DNA of 48,676 bases from Streptococcus infantis. Its GTDB lineage: Bacteria; Bacillota; Bacilli; Lactobacillales; Streptococcaceae. Both the position numbers and the translations under genes were made by a program. The notes under the pieces are model-generated. The model had not been told where the DNA came from. It worked only from the letters and a program-made list of their open reading frames with translations, and did no database searches. The stretch spans positions 1 to 48,676 of the forward strand of contig NZ_JAHZPZ010000007.1 of NCBI RefSeq assembly GCF_019929665.1, in the 5' to 3' direction. This document shows, piece by piece, positions 35,837-45,257 of the stretch. Position 1 is the first letter of the stretch; each line of letters opens with the position of its first letter.

Positions 35837-35845
35837 TGCTAAAAT
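35837..35845 (+). promoter_or_regulatory. extended -10 promoter of hslO
   Basis: TGCTAAAAT (TG-n-TAAAAT), with the -10 hexamer ending only 7 nt before the hslO ATG. No useful -35. Confidence 0.65.
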
Positions 35846-35852
35846 AGTAGCT

Positions 35853-36725
35853 ATGGATAAAATTATTAAAACAATATCAGAAAGCGGAGCCTTTCGTGCT
35901 TTTGTCCTTGACAGCACGGAAACCGTCCGCACTGCTCAAGAAAAACATCAAACCCAAGCTAGTTCAACCGTAGCGCTTGGTCGTACCCTTATCGCCAGCC
36001 AAATTCTCGCTGCCAACGAAAAAGGAAATACCAAGCTAACCGTCAAGGTTCTTGGAACTAGCTCCCTCGGTGCCATTATCACAGTTGCAGATACCAAGGG
36101 TAACGTCAAAGGCTACGTTCAAAACCCTGGAGTTGACATTAAAAAGACTGCAACAGGAGAAGTCCTCGTTGGACCTTTTGTCGGAAACGGTCAATTTCTA
36201 GTGATTACAGACTATGGCACTGGAAATCCCTATAATTCCATGACGCCTCTTATCTCTGGAGAAATCGGTGAAGACCTAGCTTTCTATCTTACAGAAAGTC
36301 AACAAACGCCTTCAGCAGTTGGCCTCAATGTTCTTTTAGACAAAGACGACAAGGTCGAAGTTGCAGGTGGTTTCTTGCTCCAAGTATTGCCAGGGGCCAA
36401 GGAAGAAGAGATTGCTCGCTTTGAAAAACGCATCCAAGAAATGCCTGCTATCTCTACACTTCTGGAAAGCGATGACCATATTGAAGCCCTTCTCAAAGCA
36501 ATCTATGGTGACGAGCCCTACAAACGTCTGTCCGAAGAAGAAATTCGTTTCCAATGTGACTGTAGCAAAGAACGCTTTATGGATGCTCTTGCCAGCCTTC
36601 CAAGTTCAGACCTTGAGGAAATGAAAGAGGAAGACCATGGGGCAGAAATCACTTGTCAATTCTGCCAAACAACTTATAACTTTGATGAAAACGACCTGGA
36701 GGAACTCATTCGTGACAAATCTTAA
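35853..36725 (+). CDS. hslO: redox-regulated chaperone Hsp33
   Basis: 290 residues from ATG 35853 ([20 protein letters not shown]). The frame is open 82 codons further upstream but that part overlaps the divergent regulator and is not Hsp33-like. The zinc-binding redox switch is intact near the C-terminus: FQCDCSK and [10 protein letters not shown] (C-x-C and C-x-x-C). Oxidation releases zinc and activates holdase function. No SD is visible and the promoter -10 lies just 7 nt upstream, so the mRNA is probably leaderless. Overlaps dusB by 14 nt. Confidence 0.95.
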   Translation: MDKIIKTISESGAFRAFVLDSTETVRTAQEKHQTQASSTVALGRTLIASQILAANEKGNTKLTVKVLGTSSLGAIITVADTKGNVKGYVQNPGVDIKKTATGEVLVGPFVGNGQFLVITDYGTGNPYNSMTPLISGEIGEDLAFYLTESQQTPSAVGLNVLLDKDDKVEVAGGFLLQVLPGAKEEEIARFEKRIQEMPAISTLLESDDHIEALLKAIYGDEPYKRLSEEEIRFQCDCSKERFMDALASLPSSDLEEMKEEDHGAEITCQFCQTTYNFDENDLEELIRDKS

Positions 36726-37692
36726 TACACCTTTTATGATTGGGAACGTCGAGATCCCAAACCGGACGGTCCTCGCACCCATGGCTGGTGTGACCAACTC
36801 AGCCTTTCGTACTATCGCAAAAGAACTTGGTGCAGGCCTCGTTGTTATGGAAATGGTCTCTGACAAAGGTATCCAATACAACAACGAAAAAACCTTACAC
36901 ATGCTTCATATCGACGAGGGTGAAAACCCTGTTTCCATCCAACTTTTTGGTAGCGATGAAGATAGCTTAGCTCGCGCAGCAGAATTCATCCAAGAAAACA
37001 CCAAGACCGATATCGTCGATATCAACATGGGCTGCCCAGTTAACAAAATCGTGAAAAATGAAGCTGGGGCTATGTGGCTCAAGAACCCAGATAAGATTTA
37101 CTCTATCATCAACAAGGTCCAAGCTGTCCTTGATATCCCCCTCACTGTTAAAATGCGGACAGGTTGGTCGGACCCATCCCTAGCAGTTGAGAATGCCCTA
37201 GCCGCTGAAGCTGCTGGTGTTTCTGCCCTTGCTATGCACGGTCGTACACGTGAACAGATGTACACTGGCCATGCGGACCTTGAGACTCTTCATAAGGTTG
37301 CACAAGCTCTGACCAAGATTCCATTTATCGCTAACGGAGACATCCGTACGGTTCAAGAAGCCAAACAGCGTATCGAGGAAGTCGGTGCCGACGCCGTTAT
37401 GATTGGGCGCGCAGCTATGGGAAATCCTTACCTCTTTAATCAGATCAATCACTACTTTGAAACTGGAGAAATCCTGCCTGATCTGACCTTCGAAGACAAG
37501 ATGAAAATCGCCTACGAGCACTTGAAACGCTTGATTGACCTTAAGGGTGAGAATATCGCTGTCCGTGAATTCCGTGGACTAGCTCCTCACTACCTTCGAG
37601 GCACATCTGGTGCTGCTAAACTCCGTGGAGCCATTTCACAAGCCAGCACTCTGGCTGAGATTGAAGCCCTCTTGCAGTTAGATAAAGATTAG
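36712..37692 (+). CDS. dus: tRNA-dihydrouridine synthase (DusB family)
   Basis: 326 residues from GTG 36712, chosen because GGAGG (36698-36702) lies 9 nt upstream and it yields [20 protein letters not shown], the usual family N-terminus. TIM-barrel flavoenzyme: FMN-binding [13 protein letters not shown], catalytic Cys in [17 protein letters not shown] and [11 protein letters not shown]. Reduces uridine in tRNA D-loops. Forms a two-gene operon with hslO. Confidence 0.95.
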   Translation: MTNLNTPFMIGNVEIPNRTVLAPMAGVTNSAFRTIAKELGAGLVVMEMVSDKGIQYNNEKTLHMLHIDEGENPVSIQLFGSDEDSLARAAEFIQENTKTDIVDINMGCPVNKIVKNEAGAMWLKNPDKIYSIINKVQAVLDIPLTVKMRTGWSDPSLAVENALAAEAAGVSALAMHGRTREQMYTGHADLETLHKVAQALTKIPFIANGDIRTVQEAKQRIEEVGADAVMIGRAAMGNPYLFNQINHYFETGEILPDLTFEDKMKIAYEHLKRLIDLKGENIAVREFRGLAPHYLRGTSGAAKLRGAISQASTLAEIEALLQLDKD

Positions 37693-37707
37693 TAAACATA
37701 AGACAAT

Positions 37708-37736
37708 AACCCGTAACTTCAACTGAGTTACGGGTT
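37708..37736 (+). terminator. hslO-dus terminator
   Basis: Perfect 11-bp stem AACCCGTAACT / AGTTACGGGTT, 7-nt loop, then TTTGCATTTGTTTT. Confidence 0.88.
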
Positions 37737-37771
37737 TGCATTTGTTTTGAGAAAAGTTTTACCGCCAGATT

Positions 37772-38467
37772 CTATGGTTGAATCAAGACAACACTAGAAA
37801 CTGTACCATCTGCTCCTGTTGTAATTTGGATGATTTTTCCACCACCAATTTTGGCATTATATTTACCATCATCAAGAGTATAGGCATAGCCTTGGATAGA
37901 GTAGTTTGCTTTCTTACCATCAGCAGATTCTACTGTAAATTGACCTCCTGATGAGACAGTGATAGTCTCGCCATTGGCACCCTTCCAGCTTCCTGCTGCT
38001 GCTGAAAAATCACCATCGACCATGGTTAAAACACCTTTATAACGTTTATTATGTTCCGCCTGCTGGTCTTGTAATTTGCGGTCAGTCGTTGGGTCATAAG
38101 TTGACTGGCTTGCTTGATTAGATTGACTTTGTGAAGCTTGCTGATTAGAAGATGGTTGAGATGGAGTTTCCTGTTGCTGAGGAGCTTGGGGAGTTGGTGC
38201 AGCTTGGTTGGATTCTTGACCCTGAGTTGTAGGACTTGAAGCTTGTTCAGAGGAAGCTTTAGCTTTTTCTGAAGTAGTGGTGCTTGTTGAAGCTTGAGTT
38301 TTACTTTCTTTGTTTGAAGAACTTGCCTTTGAACTTGACGTAGTTTGTGTTGTTTTATTTGCATTGTCGTTTTTAGCTTCTTCTTTTTTATTACCACATG
38401 CTCCTAAAAGCAAAGTTGAAGCTAATACTACTACTGCTAGTAAACGAATTGAATGTTTTGTTTTCAT
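37772..38467 (-). CDS. Ser/Gln/Thr-rich surface lipoprotein
   Basis: 231 residues from ATG 38467, which has GGGAGG upstream; the frame is open 14 codons further without SD. Lipoprotein signal with lipobox LLGAC (Cys24). Residues about 30-135 are a low-complexity Ser/Thr/Gln/Ala/Lys linker, likely a wall-spanning spacer. The C-terminal domain (about 150-231, DGDFSAAAGSWKGANGE..., YAYTLDDGKYNAKIGGG) is a small beta-rich module that I associate with streptococcal lipoproteins of a DUF6287-like type; not certain. Function unknown. A WalR/VicR-type box overlaps its promoter. Confidence 0.85.
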   Translation of the reverse strand: MKTKHSIRLLAVVVLASTLLLGACGNKKEEAKNDNANKTTQTTSSSKASSSNKESKTQASTSTTTSEKAKASSEQASSPTTQGQESNQAAPTPQAPQQQETPSQPSSNQQASQSQSNQASQSTYDPTTDRKLQDQQAEHNKRYKGVLTMVDGDFSAAAGSWKGANGETITVSSGGQFTVESADGKKANYSIQGYAYTLDDGKYNAKIGGGKIIQITTGADGTVSSVVLIQP

Positions 38468-38512
38468 GATGCGCCTCCCATGTAATCTTTTTGAAATGTT
38501 ATGAAACACTTC

Positions 38513-38529
38513 TGTAATGTTATTGTAAT
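38513..38529 (+). promoter_or_regulatory. WalR (VicR)-type box
   Basis: TGTAAT-GTTAT-TGTAAT fits TGTWAH-N5-TGTWAH exactly. It is on the strand opposite the lipoprotein gene and covers its -10 (38522-38527). Confidence 0.6.
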
Positions 38530-38550
38530 ATTTGTTTTAGGGTTTGTCAA
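38522..38550 (-). promoter_or_regulatory. lipoprotein gene promoter
   Basis: Minus strand TTGACA (38545-38550), 17-nt spacer, TACAAT (38522-38527). Confidence 0.8.
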
Positions 38551-38682
38551 CTATTTATATATGGTTTTGGTTTTTATTTATATTTGTTCTTTTTTAATCC
38601 TCCTATCTCTATTATTCGTTAAAAATTTAAAAAACAGAAAATTTTTCCTAGTAAAAATACTATATTTTACAAGTGTAATCGC

Positions 38683-38710
38683 TTGCATTTTTTTCTTGAA
38701 GGGCTATAAT
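38683..38710 (+). promoter_or_regulatory. promoter of the small membrane protein gene
   Basis: TTGCAT (38683-38688), 16-nt spacer, TATAAT (38705-38710), 34 nt before the chosen ATG. Confidence 0.75.
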
Positions 38711-38743
38711 AAAATTGAAATAGGATATTGGAGGTGTAGGCTT

Positions 38744-38974
38744 ATGTTAAGCAAATATTATAAATATCTTCCTTGGTTGATTATTGGTGCTTTCTCTTCT
38801 TATGGGGTTGCTACTCATTACGCTCAAACAACATTTGATTTGTTCTACTTAACCACTATTTTCATGATTGTTTATGTGTCTCTAATGTACTTACACGAAC
38901 ATTATTTGAAATATAAATACAAAGATTTATTCATTCGAATCATGAGCAATTCTAATAAAGATAAACATCCTTAA
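38744..38974 (+). CDS. small two-helix membrane protein, unknown function
   Basis: 76 residues from ATG 38744 (MLSKYYKYLPWLIIGAFSSYG). Chosen because GGAGGTG precedes it and a promoter lies just before; the frame is open to 38501 but the extra part has no SD and would be upstream of the promoter. Two hydrophobic segments (about 9-23 and 33-52), then a basic tail (KYKYKDLFIRIMSNSNKDKHP). I do not recognise a family. Stands alone, ended by a bidirectional terminator. Confidence 0.75.
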   Translation: MLSKYYKYLPWLIIGAFSSYGVATHYAQTTFDLFYLTTIFMIVYVSLMYLHEHYLKYKYKDLFIRIMSNSNKDKHP

Positions 38975-38981
38975 ACAAAAA

Positions 38982-39006
38982 GAGGTCGGGACAAAATCCC
39001 GACCTC
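38982..39006. terminator. bidirectional terminator
   Basis: Perfect 10-bp stem GAGGTCGGGA / TCCCGACCTC, 5-nt loop, flanked by A and T tracts. Ends the small membrane protein gene and probably also the nadR-pnuC-nudix operon reading from the other side. Confidence 0.88.
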
Positions 39007-39173
39007 ACTTTTTTATGACTAATAAGTCTTTGAAACGATGGCTGAATTGACTTTTGATACAAACTTTATTTTCTCTATTCTCAAGCTCAACCAGTCATCG
39101 GACTTGTTGAAACTTTTCAGGACTGAAACTAGGAAACCAAGACTTGGGCTATCGATTTCTGCTACCAAGCTTT

Positions 39174-39947
39174 TTATTTCAATCGATAGGTTTTTCTTGG
39201 TTTCTTTTTAGGCACTCGTTTGAGTCCAACTTCTTCTACATACTCACCGTATTTTACGAGAAAGTTATTGCTGACGATTGGTCGTCCTGGGTTGATGAGA
39301 TTGACTAATTCGGTTCCTTCATAGACAGTGAATTCCTCCTCTAGCAGATAGAGAAAGGTCGGATTCCAGTCAAGACGCCCTTGGATTCGTTTAATAGACT
39401 CTTGGATAATGGCATAATGGTCAAAGGCGAAGGCTTGCTCGTCCAGCTCCACTCCCTCTAGGAAGCACTTACCCGTCTGAAAATCAACATCGACAAAAAC
39501 CACATCCTTGGCATCATCACCAGCTTGAACGAGATCAAGTACGCGGCTAGGTAGATACACCAAGTGGGCGATAGTAACCGTCCAGCCCCGCGGATCACGA
39601 CCTGGAGTAGATACTGTCATCAACTGTTCGATTTTTTCCAAAGGAAGGTCAAGGTTAACCTCCTCTCTCACTTCACGCTGACAAGCATGGGCAGCATCTT
39701 CCCCTTTATCCATAAAACCACCGACCAAGGCCAAACAGTTCTGATAAGGATGGGACTTGCGACGAATTAGCAAGAGTTTGATTTTCCCTTCCACAAAGCA
39801 ATAAGCTACCATATCCACCGTCACGCTCGGTCTTTCATACTGAGGAAGTTCCTGTTTGCAGTACCAGTCTAAAAATTCCTTCTCAGTCGCATGAATCTCA
39901 AAATATTCTCTCTCTGTCATTCCATCCGGGATTATCGTTTCAGTCAT
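39174..39947 (-). CDS. NrtR-like Nudix protein (NAD metabolism regulator or hydrolase)
   Basis: 257 residues. Nudix domain at about 40-170 with an intact box GGFMDKGEDAAHACQREVREEV, then a C-terminal winged-helix-like domain (about 180-257, ending KRVPKKKPRKTYRLK). This two-domain form matches NrtR repressors, which sense ADP-ribose and control NAD genes. Many NrtR proteins have a degenerate Nudix box, whereas this one keeps all catalytic residues, so hydrolase activity is also possible. GGAGG ahead of the ATG lies within the pnuC end. Third gene of nadR-pnuC-nudix, which supports an NAD-related role. Confidence 0.85.
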   Translation of the reverse strand: MTETIIPDGMTEREYFEIHATEKEFLDWYCKQELPQYERPSVTVDMVAYCFVEGKIKLLLIRRKSHPYQNCLALVGGFMDKGEDAAHACQREVREEVNLDLPLEKIEQLMTVSTPGRDPRGWTVTIAHLVYLPSRVLDLVQAGDDAKDVVFVDVDFQTGKCFLEGVELDEQAFAFDHYAIIQESIKRIQGRLDWNPTFLYLLEEEFTVYEGTELVNLINPGRPIVSNNFLVKYGEYVEEVGLKRVPKKKPRKTYRLK

Positions 39948-39948
39948 C

Positions 39949-40725
39949 TTATCCCTCCTTGACAGCCTTAGTCCATTGGTACCAACCGACTAGACTATTG
40001 AGGGTGTAGACCCAGTACATTCCTTGGATATGAATGTTTTCACCCCACCAGAGGTAGATACTAAAGACATTGGTTGCAATCCAGAAAATCCATTGCTCAC
40101 GGTAAAGACGTGTCATCAAGAGCTGACCAACACCATTGGTCGCATCGGTAACACTGTCACGGAAAGGACGAGCACTGCTGATACTTTGGTAGGCCAATCC
40201 CATGCCAATCCAGATGATAGCAGTCAAGGCCAAGTACTTGAGCCAATCAATCAGACCGAGTTTCTTAGCTTCAAAATGAGACTCCTCTGGTCTTCCCTGC
40301 TCATTGATCCGATTAGACAACCAAGTATAGAGACCAATAGGCTGCATGACAAAGAAATAAACTGTTGTCAAAACTTCACCGTAGAAAGTCGCATTCATAG
40401 CTAGGACCAAATAGATTGCAGAGTTAATAGCTCCAAAAAGGTAGTTACTAGCTCGACCTTCAGCTACTAAGATTACGCAGACAATCCCTGTCCAAGAGGC
40501 CAAGAGACCAATCCAGTCATGACTTTCTGTGTTTTGTGTAAACTCCAGAATAAGAGGAACACTTGATAAAGCAATCAAATAGAGCCACTGGAAAAGACTA
40601 CGGCCCACAAATAGGTCTTTCCAAATCAAACGCATAACTCCTGCAAAACCAATTTTACGAGCTTCTGCGTGAACATTTTTAAAGTTTTCAATAAATCGTG
40701 TGATTTTTTCAGTTATTTTTTTCAT
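39949..40725 (-). CDS. pnuC: nicotinamide riboside transporter PnuC
   Basis: 258 residues, about seven hydrophobic segments. Family features include the W-x-x-W-type stretch near the C-terminus (IWWGENIHIQGMYWVYTLNSLVGWYQW shortened here: WVYTLNS...GWYQWTK) and FYGEVLTTVYFFVMQPIGLY. Facilitates entry of nicotinamide riboside, trapped by phosphorylation through NadR. Lies 9 nt after nadR and 1 nt before the Nudix gene. Confidence 0.92.
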   Translation of the reverse strand: MKKITEKITRFIENFKNVHAEARKIGFAGVMRLIWKDLFVGRSLFQWLYLIALSSVPLILEFTQNTESHDWIGLLASWTGIVCVILVAEGRASNYLFGAINSAIYLVLAMNATFYGEVLTTVYFFVMQPIGLYTWLSNRINEQGRPEESHFEAKKLGLIDWLKYLALTAIIWIGMGLAYQSISSARPFRDSVTDATNGVGQLLMTRLYREQWIFWIATNVFSIYLWWGENIHIQGMYWVYTLNSLVGWYQWTKAVKEG

Positions 40726-40734
40726 TTTCTTCTC

Positions 40735-41793
40735 CTAATCTGCTTGGTAAATGGCATCAATAGCTACTTTTGCTGCTTCATAATTTCCTAGATAGTCATC
40801 AGCTAGATAAACATGAGGGATATTGGCTAGATATTGCTCCCTCATCATATCCAAATGCTGAGAAAAACTGTGACGGATATGGTCTTCTGCCATGGTCATG
40901 TCGCGAAAACCATCATTGATATAAGAGCCAATAGGTTGCACAAAGAGGATTAAATCCCACTTTTCCTTGGCTACGATGGAAACAAAGAGATTATCAAAGG
41001 TCTCTACGGACAAGTCCTCCTGCTCTTCGCTTTCCATGTAGTAATCGTAGTAGCCCTTGGTTACTAGTGAGTTGGTATCTGCAATGACTAGGCCTCGATT
41101 GGCATTGCTATCGATTAACTTGGAAGTTTGATCATATTGGCCCAAAAGAAGGTAATAATAATCTTTGGGGGTAAGCTCATCATCTCGGACATTATTTTTT
41201 ATCTGATACTCACGAGCATACTCCAGACTGACTGGCGCATCATAAAAGCGAGCTAAATCCTTGGCTAGAGTTGTTTTACCATTACTAGCACTTCCCATAA
41301 TCAACACTTTTTTCGTAAACTGACGGCGGAAAGGTTGAGCGATATATTTCCAATATTTGCTTGGATTTTCACGAATCATGCTAGCCGAAATTCCAAATTT
41401 TCTTCCCTGTAGAACAGTCTCGAAACCACGTTCTAACAATTCTTGTTGGTATTCGGACTCTCCTACAAAAAAGATTAGTTCCTCACCAGTCTGGTCATAG
41501 AAAATGGCCTGCAACATCTGTTCCAACCACTCCTGCCAGCCCATTGGATAGCGAGGGATATTAGTTTCGTCAAGTTTACAAACAGAGGTCAACTCATCAT
41601 CTCGAAATGCTTCACGAATATAGCGAAACCTCTTTTGTAGTGTAAGTCCAACCTGTTCACCACGATCTCCCTTATAACCTGAAACTACCACCCATACAGC
41701 ATCGCATTGTCGTTTTGCTCTTTGGATTAAATCAATATGTCCCTGATGCAAGGGAGCAAAGGTTCCAAAAACCACTGCTATCCTTTTTTTCAT
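40735..41793 (-). CDS. nadR: bifunctional NMN adenylyltransferase / ribosylnicotinamide kinase NadR
   Basis: 352 residues. N-terminal nucleotidylyltransferase domain with VFGTFAPLHQGHIDLI (HxGH-type motif), C-terminal kinase domain with Walker A MGSASNGKTTLAK (near 165). The first phosphorylates nothing but adenylates NMN to NAD; the second phosphorylates nicotinamide riboside. No N-terminal DNA-binding domain as in enterobacterial NadR, so repression, if any, falls to the Nudix/winged-helix protein of the same operon. Confidence 0.93.
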   Translation of the reverse strand: MKKRIAVVFGTFAPLHQGHIDLIQRAKRQCDAVWVVVSGYKGDRGEQVGLTLQKRFRYIREAFRDDELTSVCKLDETNIPRYPMGWQEWLEQMLQAIFYDQTGEELIFFVGESEYQQELLERGFETVLQGRKFGISASMIRENPSKYWKYIAQPFRRQFTKKVLIMGSASNGKTTLAKDLARFYDAPVSLEYAREYQIKNNVRDDELTPKDYYYLLLGQYDQTSKLIDSNANRGLVIADTNSLVTKGYYDYYMESEEQEDLSVETFDNLFVSIVAKEKWDLILFVQPIGSYINDGFRDMTMAEDHIRHSFSQHLDMMREQYLANIPHVYLADDYLGNYEAAKVAIDAIYQAD

Positions 41794-41829
41794 GTCTTTT
41801 CAACCTTTTTATAATTTTTTATATTTTAT

Positions 41830-41858
41830 ATCATACTACTCCTTCTATTGTTTGTCAA
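41830..41858 (-). promoter_or_regulatory. nadR operon promoter
   Basis: Minus strand TTGACA (41853-41858), 17-nt spacer, TATGAT (41830-41835). Strongly A/T-rich palindromic-looking DNA (TATAAAATATAAAAAATTATA region) lies between it and the ATG and could hold an operator; I cannot assign one. Confidence 0.8.
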
Positions 41859-42001
41859 CACTTTTTTATTAATTTTTATAAAAATATTTTCTACATGATC
41901 GGATTTTTTTTTGATATACAAAACTTGATCAGTAGAAATTCGTTTTTGAATTCCTTAAACTAAATGCACAATTCAAATGTTTATTATAGTGACAACTTTC
42001 C

Positions 42002-42035
42002 AAAAAAAAGAGGCTGAAACAATCTGTTCCAACCT
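42002..42035 (-). terminator. ctsR-clpC terminator
   Basis: 11-bp stem with two G-U pairs (arms 42025-42035 and 42011-42021), 3-nt loop, followed by eight Ts on the minus strand; 8 nt after the clpC stop. Confidence 0.88.
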
Positions 42036-42042
42036 AACAATT

Positions 42043-44475
42043 TTAAACAATCTCAAATTTTAACTGACCAGCTTTGACACCAATCTTAAGGGTCTTGCCT
42101 GCTTCCAATTCTCCTTTGAGTAAGAGTTCTGCTAGTTTGTCTTCTACTTCTGTTTGCAGAGTTCTGCGCAGTGGACGTGCTCCCATCTCTGGATCATATC
42201 CCTTCTGAGCTAGAAGCTTAAGGGCAGATGCTTGGAGTTTCAAGTCAATTCCTTTTTCTGCCAGGCTTGCAATCAATGGTTTGACCATAATCTTAACTAC
42301 TTCTTGCATATCTTGACTTGACAAGCTATGGAAGACCACTTTTTCATCAATACGGTTAATAAACTCTGGGCGGTAAGTTTTTTTCAACTCTTCAAATATC
42401 CGTTTTTCCATATTTTCCTGATCAAAACGAATATCCTTAGCTCCAAAACCGACTGTCTTGTCATCACGAAGAGCTGTCGCACCAAGGTTTGAAGTCATGA
42501 TAATAATGGTATTTGAGAAATCAACCTTGCGACCCTTACTGTCTGTCAAGACACCATCATCCAAGACCTGCAAGAGCACATTAAAGATGTCTGGGTGGGC
42601 CTTCTCTACTTCATCAAAGAGCAGAACAGAGTATGGCTTATTACGGACTTTTTCAGTCAACTCTCCGCCCTCTTCGTAGCCTACATAACCTGGAGGTGCT
42701 CCATTGAGACGACTGGCTGCAAATTTCTCCATATATTCACTCATGTCAAAACGAATGAGGGCTGACTCGTCATCAAAAAGAACTTCTGCCAAGGCCTTGG
42801 CCAATTCGGTTTTACCAACACCTGTTGGTCCTAGGAACATAAAGGATCCAATTGGACGTTTGTTATTGCGAATCCCCGATTGATTTCTGCGAATGGCACG
42901 ACTGATACTTGATACCGCTTGTTCCTGCCCGATAACACGTTTATGCAGTTCAGTTTCAAGATTGAGATACTTCTTGGCATCCGTTTGTGTCAATTTTTGA
43001 ACTGGAATACCTGACAAGCGACTCAAGGTTGTCAAAATATCAGACTCTTTTACTAGATCTTTATAGACTGGAACTTCCTGTTCTTTTGAAATGAGCTGAG
43101 CTGCTTGTTTCCATTTGCCATCCATCAAAGCCTTATCTGCAGCTGTTAAACCTGACTCATCTTTTTTAGCGTGTTTCGATTTATTTTGGACAGTTGCTGC
43201 CGCTTCATCCAAAAGATCAATGGCTGAGTCTGGCAAGTGACGACTAGTCAAATAGCGATGTGCCATTTTGACAGCTGTTTCGACTGCATCATCTGTAATT
43301 TGGACATGGTGATGTTTCTCATAAGTTGCTTTCAAGCCCTGTAAGATAGCCATACTATCAGCTACACTCGGTTCCTCAATCATCACTTTTGCAAAGCGAC
43401 GAGAAAGGGCTGCGTCTTTTTCGATGTGTTTTTGGTATTCTTCCTGAGTGGTTGCCCCAACGGTTCTCAGAGTTCCACGCGCTAGGGCAGGTTTCAGGAT
43501 ATTGGCCGCATCCAAGGTCGAATCAATACCACTTCCTGATCCCATAATGGTATGAAGCTCATCGATAAAGAGGATAACCTTACCGTCTTCCTCAATATCT
43601 TTGATGATATTGTTCATACGTTCTTCAAAGTCTCCACGGAAACGAGTTCCCGCAACCACATTCATCAAATCGAGTTCTAGGACACGCATCTTAGCCATCT
43701 CATCAGGTACATTTCCGTTGGCAATTCGCTGTGCAAGGCCAAGTGCCAGAGCTGTTTTACCAACACCTGCATCTCCAACTAAAACTGGATTGTTTTTTGT
43801 TTTTCGACTCAAGATTTGGATCATACGAGAGATTTCTTGGTCACGCCCGATGACTGGTTCCAACTTGCCTGAACGAGCTTGCTCTGTGAGGTCATGAGTG
43901 TAATCTTCCAAACCACCACTTGGAGTTTGAGGCATACCCATCATATTGGCCATAGAATTTTGCTTATCTGCTACTGATCTGTGGCGCTGACGCAGAGCCT
44001 TCAAATCTTCCTTTGTCCAACCAGCACGCGCTTCAAGACTACGACGAAGTCCCGCAATCTTGACTTGATCTTTCTGGTCCTCATAAGAAAATCCTGCTTT
44101 TTCCAAAATGCGAGTAGCTAGGGCATTGCCATCATGCAAGATAGCGTAGAGAAGATGCTCTGTTCCCAATGCTTTGGCATGTACCACCGAAGCAACATGT
44201 TCCGCCTCCAACATCAAGACGTTCAAACGATAGGAAAATGGGAGTTCCTTGTAATCTTCCTTGTGGTTATAGTTGGCTTCTGTTAATTCTACAGCCACTT
44301 CCTCTAAACGATCAATCTCATACGGGAATTCATTTAAAGTTGCTCCAGCAACACTGTAGCTATGATTGGCCATGGCAATCAGCAAATGCCAAGACTCTAG
44401 GTAATCTGCATCAAAGCGACTCGCTACCAGAAAGGCGCTATCGATGCATTCTCTCAATGCTTTTGAATATTTCAT
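42043..44475 (-). CDS. clpC: ATP-dependent Clp protease ATPase subunit ClpC
   Basis: 810 residues. N-terminal double Clp repeat (about 1-145), first AAA+ module with Walker [13 protein letters not shown] and Walker [11 protein letters not shown], a short coiled middle domain (about 410-470), second AAA+ module with [16 protein letters not shown] and [12 protein letters not shown]. The VGFGAKD loop near 690 is the ClpP-docking tripeptide. Unfolds proteins for ClpP. Starts 6 nt after ctsR and is controlled with it. Confidence 0.97.
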   Translation of the reverse strand: MKYSKALRECIDSAFLVASRFDADYLESWHLLIAMANHSYSVAGATLNEFPYEIDRLEEVAVELTEANYNHKEDYKELPFSYRLNVLMLEAEHVASVVHAKALGTEHLLYAILHDGNALATRILEKAGFSYEDQKDQVKIAGLRRSLEARAGWTKEDLKALRQRHRSVADKQNSMANMMGMPQTPSGGLEDYTHDLTEQARSGKLEPVIGRDQEISRMIQILSRKTKNNPVLVGDAGVGKTALALGLAQRIANGNVPDEMAKMRVLELDLMNVVAGTRFRGDFEERMNNIIKDIEEDGKVILFIDELHTIMGSGSGIDSTLDAANILKPALARGTLRTVGATTQEEYQKHIEKDAALSRRFAKVMIEEPSVADSMAILQGLKATYEKHHHVQITDDAVETAVKMAHRYLTSRHLPDSAIDLLDEAAATVQNKSKHAKKDESGLTAADKALMDGKWKQAAQLISKEQEVPVYKDLVKESDILTTLSRLSGIPVQKLTQTDAKKYLNLETELHKRVIGQEQAVSSISRAIRRNQSGIRNNKRPIGSFMFLGPTGVGKTELAKALAEVLFDDESALIRFDMSEYMEKFAASRLNGAPPGYVGYEEGGELTEKVRNKPYSVLLFDEVEKAHPDIFNVLLQVLDDGVLTDSKGRKVDFSNTIIIMTSNLGATALRDDKTVGFGAKDIRFDQENMEKRIFEELKKTYRPEFINRIDEKVVFHSLSSQDMQEVVKIMVKPLIASLAEKGIDLKLQASALKLLAQKGYDPEMGARPLRRTLQTEVEDKLAELLLKGELEAGKTLKIGVKAGQLKFEIV

Positions 44476-44481
44476 GTCGTT

Positions 44482-44940
44482 TTATTTTCCTTTTCTATCT
44501 ACTTCATGCAACAACTGACGAAGCATATTGGCACGAATATAATTAGCTTCCTCACCTAGAATTCGGTCTGTCCCCATAGCTAATAATAGATTCATCTCTT
44601 GGCGGGTCATAAGTTCTTGTTCGACCAAGAGTCTTAAGACATCTTCAAAGATGACTTGGTTCACCTCATCACCCACTGAATACAACAAATCGCGGAGCAT
44701 ATCATGATGGTTAGAGAATTCAATTCGACCAATGCGAATATAGCCTCCACCACCACGTTTACTCTCAACTAGATATCCTCTACTCTCTGTAAAACGAGTC
44801 TTAATCACATAGTTGATCTGGCTAGGTACGACTTGAAAGGTATCCGCTAGCTGACTTCGTTGCAATTCTACGATACCAGATTGTTCTAAAATCGCCTTTA
44901 TATAGGCTTCGATATGGTCCGATGTATTTTTAAATTTCAT
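44482..44940 (-). CDS. ctsR: class III stress gene repressor CtsR
   Basis: 152 residues. N-terminal winged helix-turn-helix with the glycine-rich wing SKRGGGGYIRIGRI, the tetraglycine loop that acts as a thermosensor in this family, followed by the helical dimerisation domain. AAGGAGG precedes the ATG. Represses clp genes at normal temperature; a CtsR box lies 24 nt upstream of its own start, so it is autoregulated. Confidence 0.96.
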   Translation of the reverse strand: MKFKNTSDHIEAYIKAILEQSGIVELQRSQLADTFQVVPSQINYVIKTRFTESRGYLVESKRGGGGYIRIGRIEFSNHHDMLRDLLYSVGDEVNQVIFEDVLRLLVEQELMTRQEMNLLLAMGTDRILGEEANYIRANMLRQLLHEVDRKGK

Positions 44941-44963
44941 AGCTTGCTACCTCCTTCTTAAAC

Positions 44964-44980
44964 TTTGACCATCTTTGACT
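44964..44980. promoter_or_regulatory. CtsR box
   Basis: Minus strand AGTCAAA-GAT-GGTCAAA, the direct heptad repeat with 3-nt spacing bound by CtsR. It overlaps the likely -10 (TATAGT, 44978-44983). Confidence 0.9.
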
Positions 44981-45106
44981 ATACTATCATTTACAGCTCT
45001 ATAAGTCAAATTTTTAAGGCTCAACCATTGGAAATACTGACTTTTTTAAAAAACACTTTGGCATTAATTCGCCTTAGTTTTTCTTGAAAGTTCCTAAAAA
45101 AGTCCA

Positions 45107-45129
45107 CAAAAAAGAGCCCTGAAAAGGGC
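45107..45129 (-). terminator. short terminator, minus strand
   Basis: GCCCT-TTTC-AGGGC stem of 5 bp followed by TCTTTTTTG on the minus strand. Lies upstream of ctsR and would stop transcripts coming from the mobile element side. Confidence 0.55.
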
Positions 45130-45161
45130 GTAACATTGACGAGTTCAGCAGGCAAGAAACT

Positions 45162-45186
45162 AGCACGGTCAGACGTGCTTTTTTGT
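45162..45186 (+). terminator. short terminator, plus strand
   Basis: AGCACG / CGTGCT stem of 6 bp, 6-nt loop, then TTTTTTG on the plus strand. No plus-strand gene precedes it, so it may end an unannotated small RNA or be a relic. Confidence 0.45.
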
Positions 45187-45257
45187 TTCTCTGTACCTGG
45201 TACAAGTATAACATAAAAATTTGCTCATTTTCTAATTTTAAGCAAGTTTTTCCCTCT

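Noticed and set aside
35607..35852. N-terminal extension of the hslO frame by 82 codons.
   Set aside because: It overlaps the divergent regulator gene, has no SD, and is unlike Hsp33; the promoter lies inside it.
38501..38743. N-terminal extension of the small membrane protein frame by 81 codons.
   Set aside because: The promoter and SD for the shorter form lie inside it, and the start region overlaps the lipoprotein promoter.
39007..39173. A minus-strand stretch of about 50 open codons between the terminator and the Nudix gene, possibly a gene remnant.
   Set aside because: No start codon with SD and no recognisable protein similarity; I can only say that the 167-bp gap holds nothing supported.
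45107..45186. A small RNA gene between the two opposed short terminators.
   Set aside because: No clear promoter on either strand and stems are short; too weak to call as an ncRNA.
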